Shown: piece by piece, positions 34,876 through 45,294 of the stretch
How positions within the stretch are numbered: the first letter of the stretch is position 1
How the letters are laid out: every line of letters starts with the position of its first letter
From: an uncultured Flavobacteriaceae bacterium
Lineage (GTDB): Bacteria > Bacteroidota > Bacteroidia > Flavobacteriales > Flavobacteriaceae
Assembly: GCA_947489085.1 (NCBI GenBank)
Contig: CANLCJ010000010.1
Span: forward strand, 1 to 64,000
Direction: 5' to 3'
Length of the DNA stretch: 64,000 nt
Notes under the pieces: generated by a model
The model's database searches: none
What the model saw: only the letters and a program-made list of their open reading frames with translations
What the model was told of the DNA's origin: nothing
Position numbers and translations under genes: made by a program

Positions 34876-35238
34876 TTAAAAGCTTATTTTTAAACTGTTT
34901 CTAATAATCCAAAGCGCCATTAAAAAATGAGAAGCTATACCAATACCACCAAAAAATAAGGCATTTTTAGAAATAAGAGCCACAGTAGTAATATTTGAGA
35001 CTTCAAAAAGGTAGCCCAAAATAAGGTAAGACGATAAACATACTGAGACAATACCCAACGTAAAATTTAAAGCAGTATTAGGTTTAAGCATTTGCCATAC
35101 AAAAGGTAATGCCATAACTAGAATAGGGTAGGCTATAATGCCTTGATCTTTATTAATTGTTGTAAACCAATAAGCAGCTACGGCTGTAAAGTACAAATAG
35201 GGAACGTACTTAAAGTAATTGTTTGTGTTTAAGGACAT
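34876..35238 (-). CDS. Small membrane protein, 120 aa
   Basis: 120 residues with four hydrophobic helices (YVPYLYFTAVAAYWF, IAYPILVMALPFVWQML, FTLGIVSVCLSSYLILGYLF, LFFGGIGIASHFLMALWII). No family recognised. It precedes kdsA by 34 bp on the same strand and could be co-transcribed with it. Confidence 0.65.
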   Translation of the reverse strand: MSLNTNNYFKYVPYLYFTAVAAYWFTTINKDQGIIAYPILVMALPFVWQMLKPNTALNFTLGIVSVCLSSYLILGYLFEVSNITTVALISKNALFFGGIGIASHFLMALWIIRNSLKISF

Positions 35239-35357
35239 AAGCGTATGTTTTTATGTAATAGGTCTTTTTATCTATAAAAAGAAACGAAAATGTTAAATAC
35301 ACATTATTTAGCCCTTTATATTATAACATATTTTTAACTAAATTATAAAATAAGCAC

Positions 35358-35365
35358 TACATTTG
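35358..35365 (+). promoter_or_regulatory. Candidate -7 element of typA
   Basis: TACATTTG fits the Bacteroidota -7 consensus TAnnTTTG, 23 bp before the typA start. Only T5 (35331-35335) lies near the expected upstream position, so the -33 element is weak. Confidence 0.4.
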
Positions 35366-35388
35366 CACGCTCAAACAAGCCTTTCAGT

Positions 35389-37188
35389 ATGAAAAAGATA
35401 AAAAATATTGCGATTATAGCTCACGTAGACCACGGTAAAACAACCTTGGTAGATAAGATAATGTACCATTGTCAACTATTCCGTGAGAACGAAAACACAG
35501 GAGATTTAATTTTAGATAATAATGATCTTGAACGCGAGAGAGGTATTACAATTACATCTAAAAACGTATCGGTTATATATAAAGATACAAAAATTAACAT
35601 AATAGACACCCCTGGTCACGCCGATTTTGGAGGAGAGGTAGAGCGTGTTTTAAACATGGCAGATGGTGTGTTGTTACTTGTAGATGCTTTTGAAGGCCCA
35701 ATGCCACAAACGCGATTTGTATTACAGAAAGCAATCGATTTAGGCTTAAAACCTTGTGTAGTTGTAAATAAAGTTGATAAAGAAAACTGTACTCCAGATG
35801 AGGTACATGAGAAAGTATTCGATCTTATGTTCGAACTTGGTGCAGAAGAGTGGCAGTTAGACTTTCCTACCGTTTATGGTTCTGCCAAGAATAACTGGAT
35901 GAGTGATGACTGGCAAAATGAAACTGAGAATATAGAGCCATTGTTAGACATGGTTATAGAGCATATTCCTGTGCCAAAAATAGAAGAAGGCACTACGCAA
36001 ATGTTAATCACCTCATTAGATTTTTCATCGTTTACGGGACGAATTGCTATTGGGCGATTAACAAGAGGAGAACTAAAAGTAGGACAAAATATTTCTTTAG
36101 TAAAAAGAGATGGCGCTATTGTAAAATCTAAAATTAAAGAATTACACGTTTTTGAAGGTTTAGGAAGAAAAAAGGTTGAAGAAGTGCAGGCAGGAGATAT
36201 TTGTGCCATTGTAGGTCTTGAAGGTTTTGAAATTGGAGACACTGTAGCCGATTGGGAAAATCCAGAAGGTTTGAAAACTATTGCTATAGACGAGCCAACA
36301 ATGAGCATGTTGTTTACTATTAACGATTCGCCATTTTTTGGAAAAGACGGTAAATTTGTAACATCAAGACATATAAAAGAACGCTTAACTAAGGAATTAG
36401 AGAAAAACTTAGCACTGCGTGTAAACGAAACTGATAGTGCAGATAAGTTTATGGTTTTTGGTAGAGGTGTATTGCACTTATCTGTTCTTATAGAAACCAT
36501 GCGTCGAGAAGGCTACGAATTACAAATAGGACAACCTCAAGTAATTATTAAAGAAGTAGATGGTGTAAAGTGCGAACCTGTCGAAGAAATGACAATAGAT
36601 TTGCCAGAGACAGTATCGGGTAAAGCTATAGAAATGGTTACAATGCGTAAAGGTGAAATGCTTAGCATGGAGGCAAAAGGCGATCGTATGGTTTGCGAAT
36701 TTGTGGTGCCATCTAGAGGTATTATAGGTTTACGTAACCAGTTGTTAACGGCAACAGCAGGAGAAGCTATTATGGCACACCGTTTTAAAGAATACCAACC
36801 GCTTAAGGGAGGTATACCAGAACGACAAAACGGAAGTTTAGTATCTATGGAAAATGGACAAGCTATACCTTACTCTATAGATAAGTTACAAGAGCGCGGT
36901 AAGTTTTTTATAGATCCAGGAGAAGATATTTATGAAGGTCAGGTTATTGGAGAGAATTCTCGTGGAGACGATATGACTGTTAACGTTACCAAAACTAAAA
37001 AATTAAGTAACGTACGTTCTTCTGGAGCAGATGATAAAGCTAAGATAGTACCCGCTATAAAATTTTCGTTAGAAGAAGCCTTGGAATACATACAAAAAGA
37101 TGAATATGTAGAGGTAACACCTAATCACCTTAGAATTCGAAAAATTTACTTAACAGAGGTAGAACGTAAGCGCAATAAGTCTATCTAA
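35389..37188 (+). CDS. typA: Translational GTPase TypA/BipA
   Basis: 599 residues, the usual length. G1 motif AHVDHGKTT at 11-19, G2/G3 with RERGITI and DTPGHADF, and G4 NKVD are clear; the C-terminal half has the EF-G-like domains and the BipA tail (RKGEMLSMEAKGDRMVCEF, PSRGIIGLRNQLLTATAGEA). It is a ribosome-associated GTPase that helps 50S assembly at low temperature or stress. It stands alone with its own terminator. Confidence 0.98.
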   Translation: MKKIKNIAIIAHVDHGKTTLVDKIMYHCQLFRENENTGDLILDNNDLERERGITITSKNVSVIYKDTKINIIDTPGHADFGGEVERVLNMADGVLLLVDAFEGPMPQTRFVLQKAIDLGLKPCVVVNKVDKENCTPDEVHEKVFDLMFELGAEEWQLDFPTVYGSAKNNWMSDDWQNETENIEPLLDMVIEHIPVPKIEEGTTQMLITSLDFSSFTGRIAIGRLTRGELKVGQNISLVKRDGAIVKSKIKELHVFEGLGRKKVEEVQAGDICAIVGLEGFEIGDTVADWENPEGLKTIAIDEPTMSMLFTINDSPFFGKDGKFVTSRHIKERLTKELEKNLALRVNETDSADKFMVFGRGVLHLSVLIETMRREGYELQIGQPQVIIKEVDGVKCEPVEEMTIDLPETVSGKAIEMVTMRKGEMLSMEAKGDRMVCEFVVPSRGIIGLRNQLLTATAGEAIMAHRFKEYQPLKGGIPERQNGSLVSMENGQAIPYSIDKLQERGKFFIDPGEDIYEGQVIGENSRGDDMTVNVTKTKKLSNVRSSGADDKAKIVPAIKFSLEEALEYIQKDEYVEVTPNHLRIRKIYLTEVERKRNKSI

Positions 37189-37223
37189 AGATAAACGCTT
37201 CATTTTAATAAGATTTTTTTAAC

Positions 37224-37265
37224 AAACTGGTGGTAGTATACTTTAGTATAAGCCATCAGTTTTCC
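37224..37265 (+). terminator. Terminator after typA
   Basis: Long hairpin: AAACTGGTGG (37224-37233) against CCATCAGTTT (37253-37262) with one G-T pair, and an inner stem TATAC/GTATA over the loop TTTA. T-rich sequence follows. It is 35 bp past the typA stop. Confidence 0.65.
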
Positions 37266-37314
37266 TTTTATCTAATAATTAACAAGTTACCTGCTTTCTC
37301 TTAGCACTAAACTA

Positions 37315-37344
37315 TTGCTTGATGGCTCTCATTTTGTATATTTG
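37315..37344 (+). promoter_or_regulatory. Promoter of the surface-polysaccharide locus
   Basis: TTG (37315-37317), 19 bases, then TATATTTG (37337-37344): an essentially complete match to the Bacteroidota sigma-A promoter pattern. Transcription would start near 37350, about 58 bases before the first flippase gene. Confidence 0.6.
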
Positions 37345-37407
37345 GCGCACAATTTTTATAATAAACTCTGTATTTCTTAGTTTTAAGTTACCAAAGCATT
37401 CGTTTTT

Positions 37408-38709
37408 TTGAAGCAACTACTACACTATATAAACACTAAAGTTTTGGTTAAAATAATGTCCTTAAAAACGGCAGCTGTTTTAACTAGAATAGTAGCTGGG
37501 CTTTTAACATCTAAGGCCATAGCGGTTTTTATCGGGCCTAATGGTTTAGCGCTTATAGGAAATCTACAAAATTTTGTAACCTCTGCGCAAACCGTGGCTA
37601 CTTTGGGGTTTTACAAAGGCATGGTACGGCAAGTAAGTTTGTACAAAGAAGATTTGGTGTCGTTAAGTAAGAGCCTTTCTACTGTGTATTACGTAGGGTT
37701 TATAACCACAGTTTTAGTCGCTTTCTTTTCCTATTTTCAAGCAGATTATATCAATACCTTAATATTCCCTACTTATAATAATTATGTATACGCCATAAAA
37801 GTATTTGCTATAGCTCTACCATTTTTCGCACTCAATATGTATTCTTTTGCGATTATGAATGGATTTTCTAAGTACAAGATATTAATTATAATTAACATTA
37901 TAGGTCAAGTCTTAGGGTTAGGCATTACGTTATTACTCATCTTTCAGAATAAATTAGACGGCGCCTTAATAGCCGTATCCATATCAGAATCTCTAATTTT
38001 TCTTATCACTTTGGTAGGTATTATTAATAGAAAAAGTTTTATTCCTTTAATAAGTGTGCGGAATATAAGTTTTACGTTTTTAAAGCAACTAAGTTCGTAT
38101 ACAGGGATGGCACTTTTTTCAGCTATTATTTTACCCTTGGTTATTTTGGCTATTCGCTCTCACATCATAGAAACTATAGGTTATAAAGAAGCAGGGTTTT
38201 GGGAAGCCATGCTAAGAATATCGAAATACTATTTAATGTTGGTTAGTGCTTTATTGGGGTTGTATATAATCCCCAAATTTTCTGAGATCCACGACATTAA
38301 AACATTTAAAAGAGAGGTATTTGCCTTATATAAAACCATAGTACCTGTTTTTGCTGTTGGCCTAATGCTTGTATTTTTACTAAAACCTTATATTATTAAA
38401 ATAGTATTTACAAACGAATTTGCTCCTGTTGAAGGACTGTTTTTTTGGCAACTGCTAGGGGATTTTGTAAAAGTACTTTCCATGATTATTTCCTATCAAT
38501 TTTTAGCAAAAAAAATGTTTTGGCATTACGCTATAACAGAAGCCTTTCTTGTAGTTATTTTATACACCACAAGCATCTATTTTATAAAAACATATGGTGT
38601 TGAAGGCGCCGTTATAGGACATTTTGTTAGTTATTTAATGTATTATGGTGTAATTTTACTCATATTTGGAAGTTCTTTATTTGGTGTAGACAGTTCACCA
38701 AAAAATTAA
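37408..38709 (+). CDS. Wzx-type polysaccharide flippase, first copy
   Basis: 433 residues from a TTG start. The start is supported by the opening LLHYINTKVLVKI, which is typical of this family, while the first ATG (37456) would cut it. About 12 membrane helices follow, with GLLTSKAIAVFIGPNGLALIGN near the N-terminus, as in O-antigen translocases of the WzxE type. It should move lipid-linked sugar units across the inner membrane. It opens the locus from the promoter at 37315. A second flippase of the same class lies at 42399. Confidence 0.85.
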   Translation: MKQLLHYINTKVLVKIMSLKTAAVLTRIVAGLLTSKAIAVFIGPNGLALIGNLQNFVTSAQTVATLGFYKGMVRQVSLYKEDLVSLSKSLSTVYYVGFITTVLVAFFSYFQADYINTLIFPTYNNYVYAIKVFAIALPFFALNMYSFAIMNGFSKYKILIIINIIGQVLGLGITLLLIFQNKLDGALIAVSISESLIFLITLVGIINRKSFIPLISVRNISFTFLKQLSSYTGMALFSAIILPLVILAIRSHIIETIGYKEAGFWEAMLRISKYYLMLVSALLGLYIIPKFSEIHDIKTFKREVFALYKTIVPVFAVGLMLVFLLKPYIIKIVFTNEFAPVEGLFFWQLLGDFVKVLSMIISYQFLAKKMFWHYAITEAFLVVILYTTSIYFIKTYGVEGAVIGHFVSYLMYYGVILLIFGSSLFGVDSSPKN

Positions 38710-38751
38710 TAAGAGGCAAACTTTAACCCTATACCATTATAAGATACTATT

Positions 38752-39732
38752 ATGAGTGTGAACTATAACGTTGTAAAGTATAATAATACGCATTACAACT
38801 TATGGAATAATTTTGTAGAAACATCTAAAAATGGCACTTTCTTATGCCATAGGGACTTTATGGAGTACCATGCAGATAAGTTCAACGATTTTTCACTTTT
38901 AGTTTTTAAAAACGATAAATTGGTAGCAATTTGTCCTGCTAACTTTTTCGAGCAGGCTTTATATTCGCACCAAGGTTTAACTTATGGTGGGCTTTTAATA
39001 GGAGAAAAGGAAAAGTTACACGTGGTTTTAGAAGCTTTTAGGCATATATTACGTTACGCTGTAGAACAAGGTTTTAAGACCTTTTATATAAAACAATTAC
39101 CCTCTATTTATAATATATTGCCAGCAGACGAGTTGGGGTATTTAATGTATATTTTAAAAGCAACCTTATACAGAAAAGATACCTTGTCTGTGATACGTAC
39201 AGCACATAAAGTAAAAATATCCAGCAATAGAATGGAAGGCGTAAGAAGGGCTAAAAAGTACAATTTGGAACTGCGTGAAAACGATGCATACGAAGTGTTC
39301 TGGGAACAAATTCTAATTAAAAATTTAAAAGAACGTTTTGGAGTAGAGCCCGTACATTCTATTGACGAGATATTGAGTTTAAAATCGAAATTTCCAGATA
39401 AAATAAGGCTGTTTACGGTATATAAAGAAGATGAAATGGTTGCGGGAACGGTTATTTTCGAAACGAAACACGTTGCACATTCTCAATACATATCGGCAAC
39501 AGGTGATAGGAATAAAATAGGAAGTTTAGATTTTCTGTACCACCATTTAATAGAAGAAGTGTACAAAGATAAACCTTATTTTGATTTTGGGAGTTCTAAT
39601 ACCGACTCGGGAAAGCACATAAATTTTGGATTGCAATCTTGGAAAGAAGGTTTTGGCGCAAGAACCGTAATTCAAGACTTTTACAAAGTAGATGTAACTA
39701 ACCATGAACTTTTGGAAAACGTATTTGTATGA
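38752..39732 (+). CDS. FemAB/GNAT-like acyltransferase
   Basis: 326 residues. Two GNAT-like halves are visible: [12 protein letters not shown]-type start ([20 protein letters not shown]), then the second half with [20 protein letters not shown] and [20 protein letters not shown], typical of FemAB-like aminoacyl or acetyl transferases in surface-polysaccharide loci. Overlap of 4 bp with the aminotransferase couples their translation. The likely role is adding an acyl or amino-acid group to an amino sugar, as inference. Confidence 0.75.
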   Translation: MSVNYNVVKYNNTHYNLWNNFVETSKNGTFLCHRDFMEYHADKFNDFSLLVFKNDKLVAICPANFFEQALYSHQGLTYGGLLIGEKEKLHVVLEAFRHILRYAVEQGFKTFYIKQLPSIYNILPADELGYLMYILKATLYRKDTLSVIRTAHKVKISSNRMEGVRRAKKYNLELRENDAYEVFWEQILIKNLKERFGVEPVHSIDEILSLKSKFPDKIRLFTVYKEDEMVAGTVIFETKHVAHSQYISATGDRNKIGSLDFLYHHLIEEVYKDKPYFDFGSSNTDSGKHINFGLQSWKEGFGARTVIQDFYKVDVTNHELLENVFV

Positions 39733-40832
39733 TAAAGTTTTTAGATTTAAAATCTACCAATAATCGATATGAGGCTGATTTAAAAAACACGTTTCAATAC
39801 TTTTTAAATAAAGGACATTACGTGCTAGGAGAAGAAGTTTCCAAATTTGAAACAGCATTTGCAGAATATTGTGGTACAAAACATTGCGTTGGTGTAAGTA
39901 ATGGCTTAGATGGTCTTGTCTTGATTTTGAAGGCCTGTATGTTATCAGGTAAATTAAGCGAAGGGGATGAGGTTATAGTAGCGGCAAACACCTATATAGC
40001 TTCTATATTGGCAATACTTAATGCAGGCTTAAAACCTGTTTTGGTAGAACCAGAGGCAGCCACGTTTAACATAAACCCGTTAGAGATAAGCAAGTCTATC
40101 TCTAATAAAACTAAGGCTATAATGGTAGTGCATTTGTACGGGCAACTCTGTAACATGGATGCGATATCTAAAATATCGAAAGCGCATAACCTTCTTATTA
40201 TCGAAGATGCTGCTCAAGCCCATGGCGCATACGATACTGTTTTGAAAAAAAAATGTGGAAATTTGGGTTATGCCGCCGCATTTAGTTTTTACCCAACAAA
40301 AAACTTAGGTGCTTTTGGAGACGCTGGAGCTGTTACCACTAACGATAAAGAATTAGCCAGTAAGATAGCCAAGCTTAGAAATTATGGTAAAGAAAGCAAG
40401 TACGTTAATGCTATTTTGGGAGTTAATAATAGGTTAGATGAAATACAAGCTGCATTTTTAAACGTAAAATTACCTTATTTAGACGAAGAAAATACAATAC
40501 GCAGAGCAATAGCCAAACGGTATTTAAGCGAAATAAAAAATGATAAAATTACATTGCCCTACTGGAACAATACAGAAAATCATGTATTTCATGTAATTGT
40601 TTTAAAAGTAGAGCACAGAAAAAAATTCGAGACGTACTTAAAAGAAAATGGTATAGAAACACTTATATTTTATCCTATTCCGCCGCACAAACAAGCTGCT
40701 CTAAAAGCATTTGAACACTTATCTTTTCCAATTACAGAGGCCATACACAACAAAGTAATTAGCATCCCCTTAAATACAGCTATACAAGATAAAGATGTAA
40801 CATATATAATTAATGTTTTAAACGCCTATTAA
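39729..40832 (+). CDS. DegT/DnrJ/EryC1/StrS aminotransferase (FdtB-like)
   Basis: 367 residues, a PLP enzyme. The lysine of [15 protein letters not shown] (Lys191) is the cofactor-binding residue; [27 protein letters not shown] and EDAAQAHGA are standard motifs. The sequence pattern fits the FdtB group that makes dTDP-3-amino-3,6-dideoxyhexose, and the FdtA-like isomerase at 43870 supports this. Overlaps neighbours on both sides by 1-4 bp, so the run is one operon. Confidence 0.88.
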   Translation: MIKFLDLKSTNNRYEADLKNTFQYFLNKGHYVLGEEVSKFETAFAEYCGTKHCVGVSNGLDGLVLILKACMLSGKLSEGDEVIVAANTYIASILAILNAGLKPVLVEPEAATFNINPLEISKSISNKTKAIMVVHLYGQLCNMDAISKISKAHNLLIIEDAAQAHGAYDTVLKKKCGNLGYAAAFSFYPTKNLGAFGDAGAVTTNDKELASKIAKLRNYGKESKYVNAILGVNNRLDEIQAAFLNVKLPYLDEENTIRRAIAKRYLSEIKNDKITLPYWNNTENHVFHVIVLKVEHRKKFETYLKENGIETLIFYPIPPHKQAALKAFEHLSFPITEAIHNKVISIPLNTAIQDKDVTYIINVLNAY

Positions 40833-41401
40833 TGAAGTTGCGCTCCAAAATAAAACACATACTATTTGTAACGCTAAGAAAGCTAAAATACAGCATTTTA
40901 TCTGATGTTAGGCTTGAAGGTGTAAAGCCAAAGTGTGATGGTCCCGTTTTATTTTCAGGGCAAGGCAAGATAATTATAGGTAAAAATGTACAATTTGGGT
41001 ATAAACAATCGCCTTTATTTTACAGCCATTACAGTTATGTAGAAGCAAGAACAGCACACTCTACAATAACCATAGGAAAAGACGTTATAATAAATAACAA
41101 TTGTAATATGGTTGCAATGGTAAGCATCCAAATAAAAGACAATTGTACTATCGGTATTAATTTTTCTGCAATAGATAGCGATTTCCACCATTTAAATCCT
41201 AAAGAACGAAATAATGTTGATCCTCCTTCTCAACCCGTTGTAGTAGGTAAAAACGTGTTTATTGGCAATAATGTAACGTTATTAAAAGGTGTTACCATAG
41301 GAGACAATTCGGTTATAGGTAATGGCAGCATAGTAACAAAACCTGTACCAGCAAATGTGGTAGTGGCAGGTATACCAGCCAAAATAATTAAAACGCTATA
41401 A
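40832..41401 (+). CDS. Hexapeptide-repeat acyltransferase
   Basis: 189 residues. Repeated [LIV]-G-x-x-x-x units (IIIGKNVQFG, ITIGKDVIINNNCNM, VVVGKNVFIGNNVTLLKG, GDNSVIGNGSIVTKPV) form the left-handed beta-helix. The end VPANVVVAGIPAKIIK is typical of O- and N-acetyltransferases in this fold. With FdtA and FdtB neighbours it could be the acetylase for the 3-amino group (FdtC role), but a general sugar O-acetyltransferase fits as well. TAATG overlap with the next gene. Confidence 0.85.
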   Translation: MKLRSKIKHILFVTLRKLKYSILSDVRLEGVKPKCDGPVLFSGQGKIIIGKNVQFGYKQSPLFYSHYSYVEARTAHSTITIGKDVIINNNCNMVAMVSIQIKDNCTIGINFSAIDSDFHHLNPKERNNVDPPSQPVVVGKNVFIGNNVTLLKGVTIGDNSVIGNGSIVTKPVPANVVVAGIPAKIIKTL

Positions 41402-42399
41402 TGGATATACTTATCAAGTCATTTAATCGCGTATATTATCTAGATAGATGCTTGCATAGTATTGCTTTAAACTTAGAAAATTTTGATGGTAATATATTTG
41501 TTTTAGACGACGGTACACCAAAAGCTTATTTAAAAGCAATTAAAGAAAAGTATCCTGAAATTACGATTTTAAAATCGGATAACTACAATATTAAAGCCTC
41601 TCTTATCGAGGCCAATAATTACAACTTACCGCAAATAATACCTTCTAAATTATGGTACGAAAGTGCCGTAAATATATCCGATTATTTTATGGTGTTAGAA
41701 GACGATATGTGGTTCACGAAATCTATAGATGCTAAAGACATTGAAGCGAGTTGCACAACGCAACAAATGGCTTTATTAAAATTGTTTTGGGTGTCAAATC
41801 AATCAGTCGTTGGAAAACCAGAGCAAAAAGTAGGTAGAGCTATTTATACCTATGTTCCTAAAATTCAGTTTAAATCGTTAAAATTATTTAAATATGTCTA
41901 TATGAAACACCATAAGGCATGGAGAAAATTAATGACTATTTTAGGGTTGTATTCGTTTAAAAACGAATTGGAATATTATAGAATATATTCTGTAGCAGGA
42001 GCAGTTTTTAAAAAGGATTATTACCGTACTATTTGGAAGCATGCACACGCGTTTGTAGATGAAAAACAGCAACTTTTCGAAGCTATAAAATACTATAAAC
42101 ATAAAAAAGTTGCATTTGGTAGAACAGCGGAAGAGGTTTTGAAGACGGGGTTTATATCATCTGCATTTCCAAAATACAAATATTCCGATTTTTCAATTCA
42201 CGATTTTAATGCGACTCTAAATGCGTATTGGATGAAAGATTCAACACTATTCTTAAAAGGATTGGAAGCAGACATAGATAGTATTGAAATTGAGCGTGTT
42301 TTAAAGCATTATAAAAAGTCTGAGACATACATTGCGCAATGGAAAGAATGGTCTCAAACCTTTAAGAAAAAGTTTATAAATATGGGATGTCATATCTAA
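41401..42399 (+). CDS. GT-A-fold glycosyltransferase-like protein
   Basis: 332 residues. SFNRVYYLDRCLHSI is a GT2-like start, NIFVLDDGTP carries an acidic pair at 36-37, and FMVLEDDMWF (Glu100, Asp101, Asp102) supplies a DxD-like metal site. The second half is unusual, with long helices rich in K and Y. I infer a glycosyltransferase of the locus with unknown sugar. Its start and stop both overlap neighbours in TAATG style. Confidence 0.65.
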   Translation: MDILIKSFNRVYYLDRCLHSIALNLENFDGNIFVLDDGTPKAYLKAIKEKYPEITILKSDNYNIKASLIEANNYNLPQIIPSKLWYESAVNISDYFMVLEDDMWFTKSIDAKDIEASCTTQQMALLKLFWVSNQSVVGKPEQKVGRAIYTYVPKIQFKSLKLFKYVYMKHHKAWRKLMTILGLYSFKNELEYYRIYSVAGAVFKKDYYRTIWKHAHAFVDEKQQLFEAIKYYKHKKVAFGRTAEEVLKTGFISSAFPKYKYSDFSIHDFNATLNAYWMKDSTLFLKGLEADIDSIEIERVLKHYKKSETYIAQWKEWSQTFKKKFINMGCHI

Positions 42400-43838
42400 T
42401 GAAGCAGACCAGTTTCCATAAAACGATATTTAAAAACACGGGACTATTTGGTGTCTCTCAATTCGTAAAACTGTTTGTAAGCGTATTTACAAATAAAGCT
42501 GCAGCTCTATTTCTAGGGCCTGCAGGTATAGGTGTTATCGGGTTGTTGCAAAACGTATTAAATTTAATATTGGCAATTACAAATTTTGGCATATCAGAAA
42601 GCAGTGTTAGGGAGGTTGCTTTGATAGATAAAAATGCACAAAAATCTCAAAGACTCATAAAAATAATTTATAAATGGGCTTTTGCTACAGGAGTTTTAGG
42701 AGCATTTGTTTTTATAGTGTTCTCAAAACAAATAAATACTGTAGTATTTAATGGAGAAGTAAGTTTATATTGGATACAAATCTTGGGCTTATATTTTATC
42801 TTTACATCTTTAACAAGCATAAAATTAGCGGTTTTAAAAGCCAAAAAACAGGTAGGTGTAATCGTAAAGTTTAATATATGTTTAGCTGTTGTATCTGCAA
42901 TTACTGCTTGTCTATTTTATTACTTTTTAGGTTTAAAAGGCATAATTCCTACTGTAATAGCAATAGCTTTTAGTGGTTTCTTAATCAGTAAATATTTATC
43001 AAGAACGATAAGAGTTACCGAGCAGGACATATCTTTTAAGCATGCCATTAAAGAAGGCATGCCAATGGCAAAAATAGGCGTAATGCTATCTTTAAGCGTA
43101 GTTTTTGGGCAGTTATGTTTTTATGGAATTAGATGGTATTTAAAAAGTTACCATTCAACAGAGATTGTAGGTATTTATCAAGTTAGCAGCAACGTATTAG
43201 TAGGTTATATTGGTTTAGTTTTTGTAGCGATGACTAACGATTACTATCCCAGGCTGTGTAATTACGAGAACGATACCAATAAGTTTAACACTTTGGTAAA
43301 CGACCAAACAGAACTCGCGTTATTACTAGTAGTGCCAGCAGTAATGGTATTGTATCTTATAGCTCCCTTTTTAATAACAGCACTTTATACGGAAGAATTT
43401 ATAGAAGTATTGGATGTCTTAAAAATAGGTCTGTTTGGGGTGGTACTTAAAGCTATTGTTTGGCCAATAGGTTTTATACCATTAATAAAAGGCAATAAAC
43501 GATTATTTTTAAAGCAAAATTTACTTGGAGATGGTCTTAATATCTTTTTTTCTATACTCTTTTTTAAATACTTTGGTTTGTTGGGTTTAGGCTTGGCAAT
43601 GGTGGGAATGTTTACTATTGCAGGTTGTTATAATTACTATGTGGCGTATAAACTTTATAATTTTAGATTTAGAGGCGATACAATAAAACTCATGGTAATA
43701 GCATTAATTGTTTGTAGTATACCAGTTGTTGTATTATTTATGCAAGAATTTAATAATTTTAATACTTATATATGTGCTGTTGCAGTAATTACTATTGCGT
43801 ATTGCCTTTTCCAGTTAAAATTAAAGCTAAAACTATAG
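42399..43838 (+). CDS. Wzx-type polysaccharide flippase, second copy
   Basis: 479 residues from the ATG at 42399, which overlaps the preceding stop codon; an ATG at 42387 is also possible. Multiple membrane helices and the early motif FTNKAAALFLGPAGIGVIGLLQN are homologous in pattern to the first flippase (FIGPNGLALIGNLQN), though the two share little else by eye. Two flippases in one locus suggest two export routes or a recent merge of two clusters. Confidence 0.87.
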   Translation: MKQTSFHKTIFKNTGLFGVSQFVKLFVSVFTNKAAALFLGPAGIGVIGLLQNVLNLILAITNFGISESSVREVALIDKNAQKSQRLIKIIYKWAFATGVLGAFVFIVFSKQINTVVFNGEVSLYWIQILGLYFIFTSLTSIKLAVLKAKKQVGVIVKFNICLAVVSAITACLFYYFLGLKGIIPTVIAIAFSGFLISKYLSRTIRVTEQDISFKHAIKEGMPMAKIGVMLSLSVVFGQLCFYGIRWYLKSYHSTEIVGIYQVSSNVLVGYIGLVFVAMTNDYYPRLCNYENDTNKFNTLVNDQTELALLLVVPAVMVLYLIAPFLITALYTEEFIEVLDVLKIGLFGVVLKAIVWPIGFIPLIKGNKRLFLKQNLLGDGLNIFFSILFFKYFGLLGLGLAMVGMFTIAGCYNYYVAYKLYNFRFRGDTIKLMVIALIVCSIPVVVLFMQEFNNFNTYICAVAVITIAYCLFQLKLKLKL

Positions 43839-43869
43839 TACGGGCTTTTTTACATCAATAAAACTAAAT

Positions 43870-44271
43870 ATGGATAATTTTAAAATAATAGAAATACCTA
43901 AAATAGAAGACCACAGAGGCAACTTATCTGTAATAGAGGGTAATCTTCTTCCTTTTGCGTTAAAGCGGGTGTATTACCTATACGATGTGCCGAGTGGAGC
44001 CTACAGAGGAGGGCATGCCCATATAGATCAATTGGAGTTTTTAATAGCAATTAGTGGAAGTTTCGATGTGGTGTTAACAGGTCCTAATGGAGAAAAAAAG
44101 AGAATAACCTTAAATAGGCCAGATAAGGGTTTGTTAATTCCTAATATGGTATGGCGAGAGTTGGAAGGTTTTTCTTCGGGAGCAGTATGCCTAGTTGCCG
44201 CATCTGATATTTATAAGGAAGCAGATTATATTCGAGATTTTAAGCAATTTATAAATTACAATAGTATTTAG
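43870..44271 (+). CDS. FdtA-like sugar 3,4-ketoisomerase (cupin)
   Basis: 133 residues. RGGHAH gives His49 and His51, the catalytic pair at the same numbers as in FdtA; EDHRGNLSVIEG and LVAASDIYKEADYIRDF complete the family. The reaction converts dTDP-4-keto-6-deoxyglucose to its 3-keto isomer, which the FdtB-like aminotransferase then aminates. No rmlA or rmlB lies in the window. Confidence 0.9.
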   Translation: MDNFKIIEIPKIEDHRGNLSVIEGNLLPFALKRVYYLYDVPSGAYRGGHAHIDQLEFLIAISGSFDVVLTGPNGEKKRITLNRPDKGLLIPNMVWRELEGFSSGAVCLVAASDIYKEADYIRDFKQFINYNSI

Positions 44272-44274
44272 AGA

Positions 44275-45204
44275 TTATATAATAGAAGCTAATTTTCTTG
44301 CAATTTTATTTTGACTTATTAAAAAATGGACATAGTCTCTCCAAGACTTATCTTCGAGTTTGGAGAAGAATTCTTTTCCTAAAGATTTCTCTTCATAAAA
44401 AGCAGTAAAATATAAGCCACGTTTTAAATAAGCCTTATTGTAATTTTCGATAAGTGTAGTTTCGAATTTATATTTTTCTGAAAAAAAATCAAATAACCGT
44501 TTCATTTGATTCAATAAGAAATACTGGTCTTTAAAAGATTTTTGATGTGAAAACGATGAATCGTGAACTCTATAGATGTGTAGCGACTCATCAATCCTTG
44601 CAAAGGCAGTATTTTGCGTTAAATCTACAAGAATAGGGTAATCCTCTATAGTAATGTTCATTTTAGAATAAGTATCGAAATCGACATACTTATACAACAG
44701 TTCTCTATTAAAACAAATGCCAATCGGGGCAACTCTTCCTGAAAAAATAGATTCCCTGTATTTATCGACAGTGCAAGTTATGTTAGCTTTATTACTAAAG
44801 TAGGCAGTCTTATTTTTATCTTCGAAAAAACTATCGAATCCAGAATCTACAAATCCGAGTCTTTTATCAGATCTTAGAACATCAACCATTTTTTGCAAAG
44901 CAAATTTACTTTTTAATATATCATCTCCAGCAATATCAAAAACGTAATTGCCCTTGCATCTATCAAGAGTACTTTTAAAGTTTTTTAAAATCCCAAGTTG
45001 CACATCATTCTTCTTAATATGGAATATATTGGGATACCGAGAGGCATATTGGTTGATTATAGATAAGGTATTGTCTGATGAATTATCGTCACCAACTACA
45101 ATCTCGTATTTAAAATTAACGTCTTGCTTTAAAATAGAGTCTAAGGTCTCTTTGATATAAGCACTACTGTTATATGTAATGAGGTGAACAGAGAGTTCAA
45201 TCAT
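44275..45204 (-). CDS. Family 2 glycosyltransferase
   Basis: 309 residues. LSVHLITYNSSAYIKETLDS is the GT2 nucleotide-binding start, VVGDDNSSDNT and FDIAGDDIL carry the acidic motifs, and the C-terminal part is helical. Reads against the locus and ends 3 bp past the FdtA-like stop, so convergent. Its own promoter must lie in the 90 bp before the GT4 gene at 45295. Confidence 0.88.
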   Translation of the reverse strand: MIELSVHLITYNSSAYIKETLDSILKQDVNFKYEIVVGDDNSSDNTLSIINQYASRYPNIFHIKKNDVQLGILKNFKSTLDRCKGNYVFDIAGDDILKSKFALQKMVDVLRSDKRLGFVDSGFDSFFEDKNKTAYFSNKANITCTVDKYRESIFSGRVAPIGICFNRELLYKYVDFDTYSKMNITIEDYPILVDLTQNTAFARIDESLHIYRVHDSSFSHQKSFKDQYFLLNQMKRLFDFFSEKYKFETTLIENYNKAYLKRGLYFTAFYEEKSLGKEFFSKLEDKSWRDYVHFLISQNKIARKLASII

Positions 45205-45294
45205 AGTTATAGGTTGAAAAACTAATCAAAAATTGTAATATAGATAAAATATATGAAATAAAGATTACATTTGAAGACCAACAATAAATTTTGA

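Noticed and set aside
35874-36500. 208-codon minus-strand frame in typA
   Set aside because: Antisense to the conserved GTPase, no family match.
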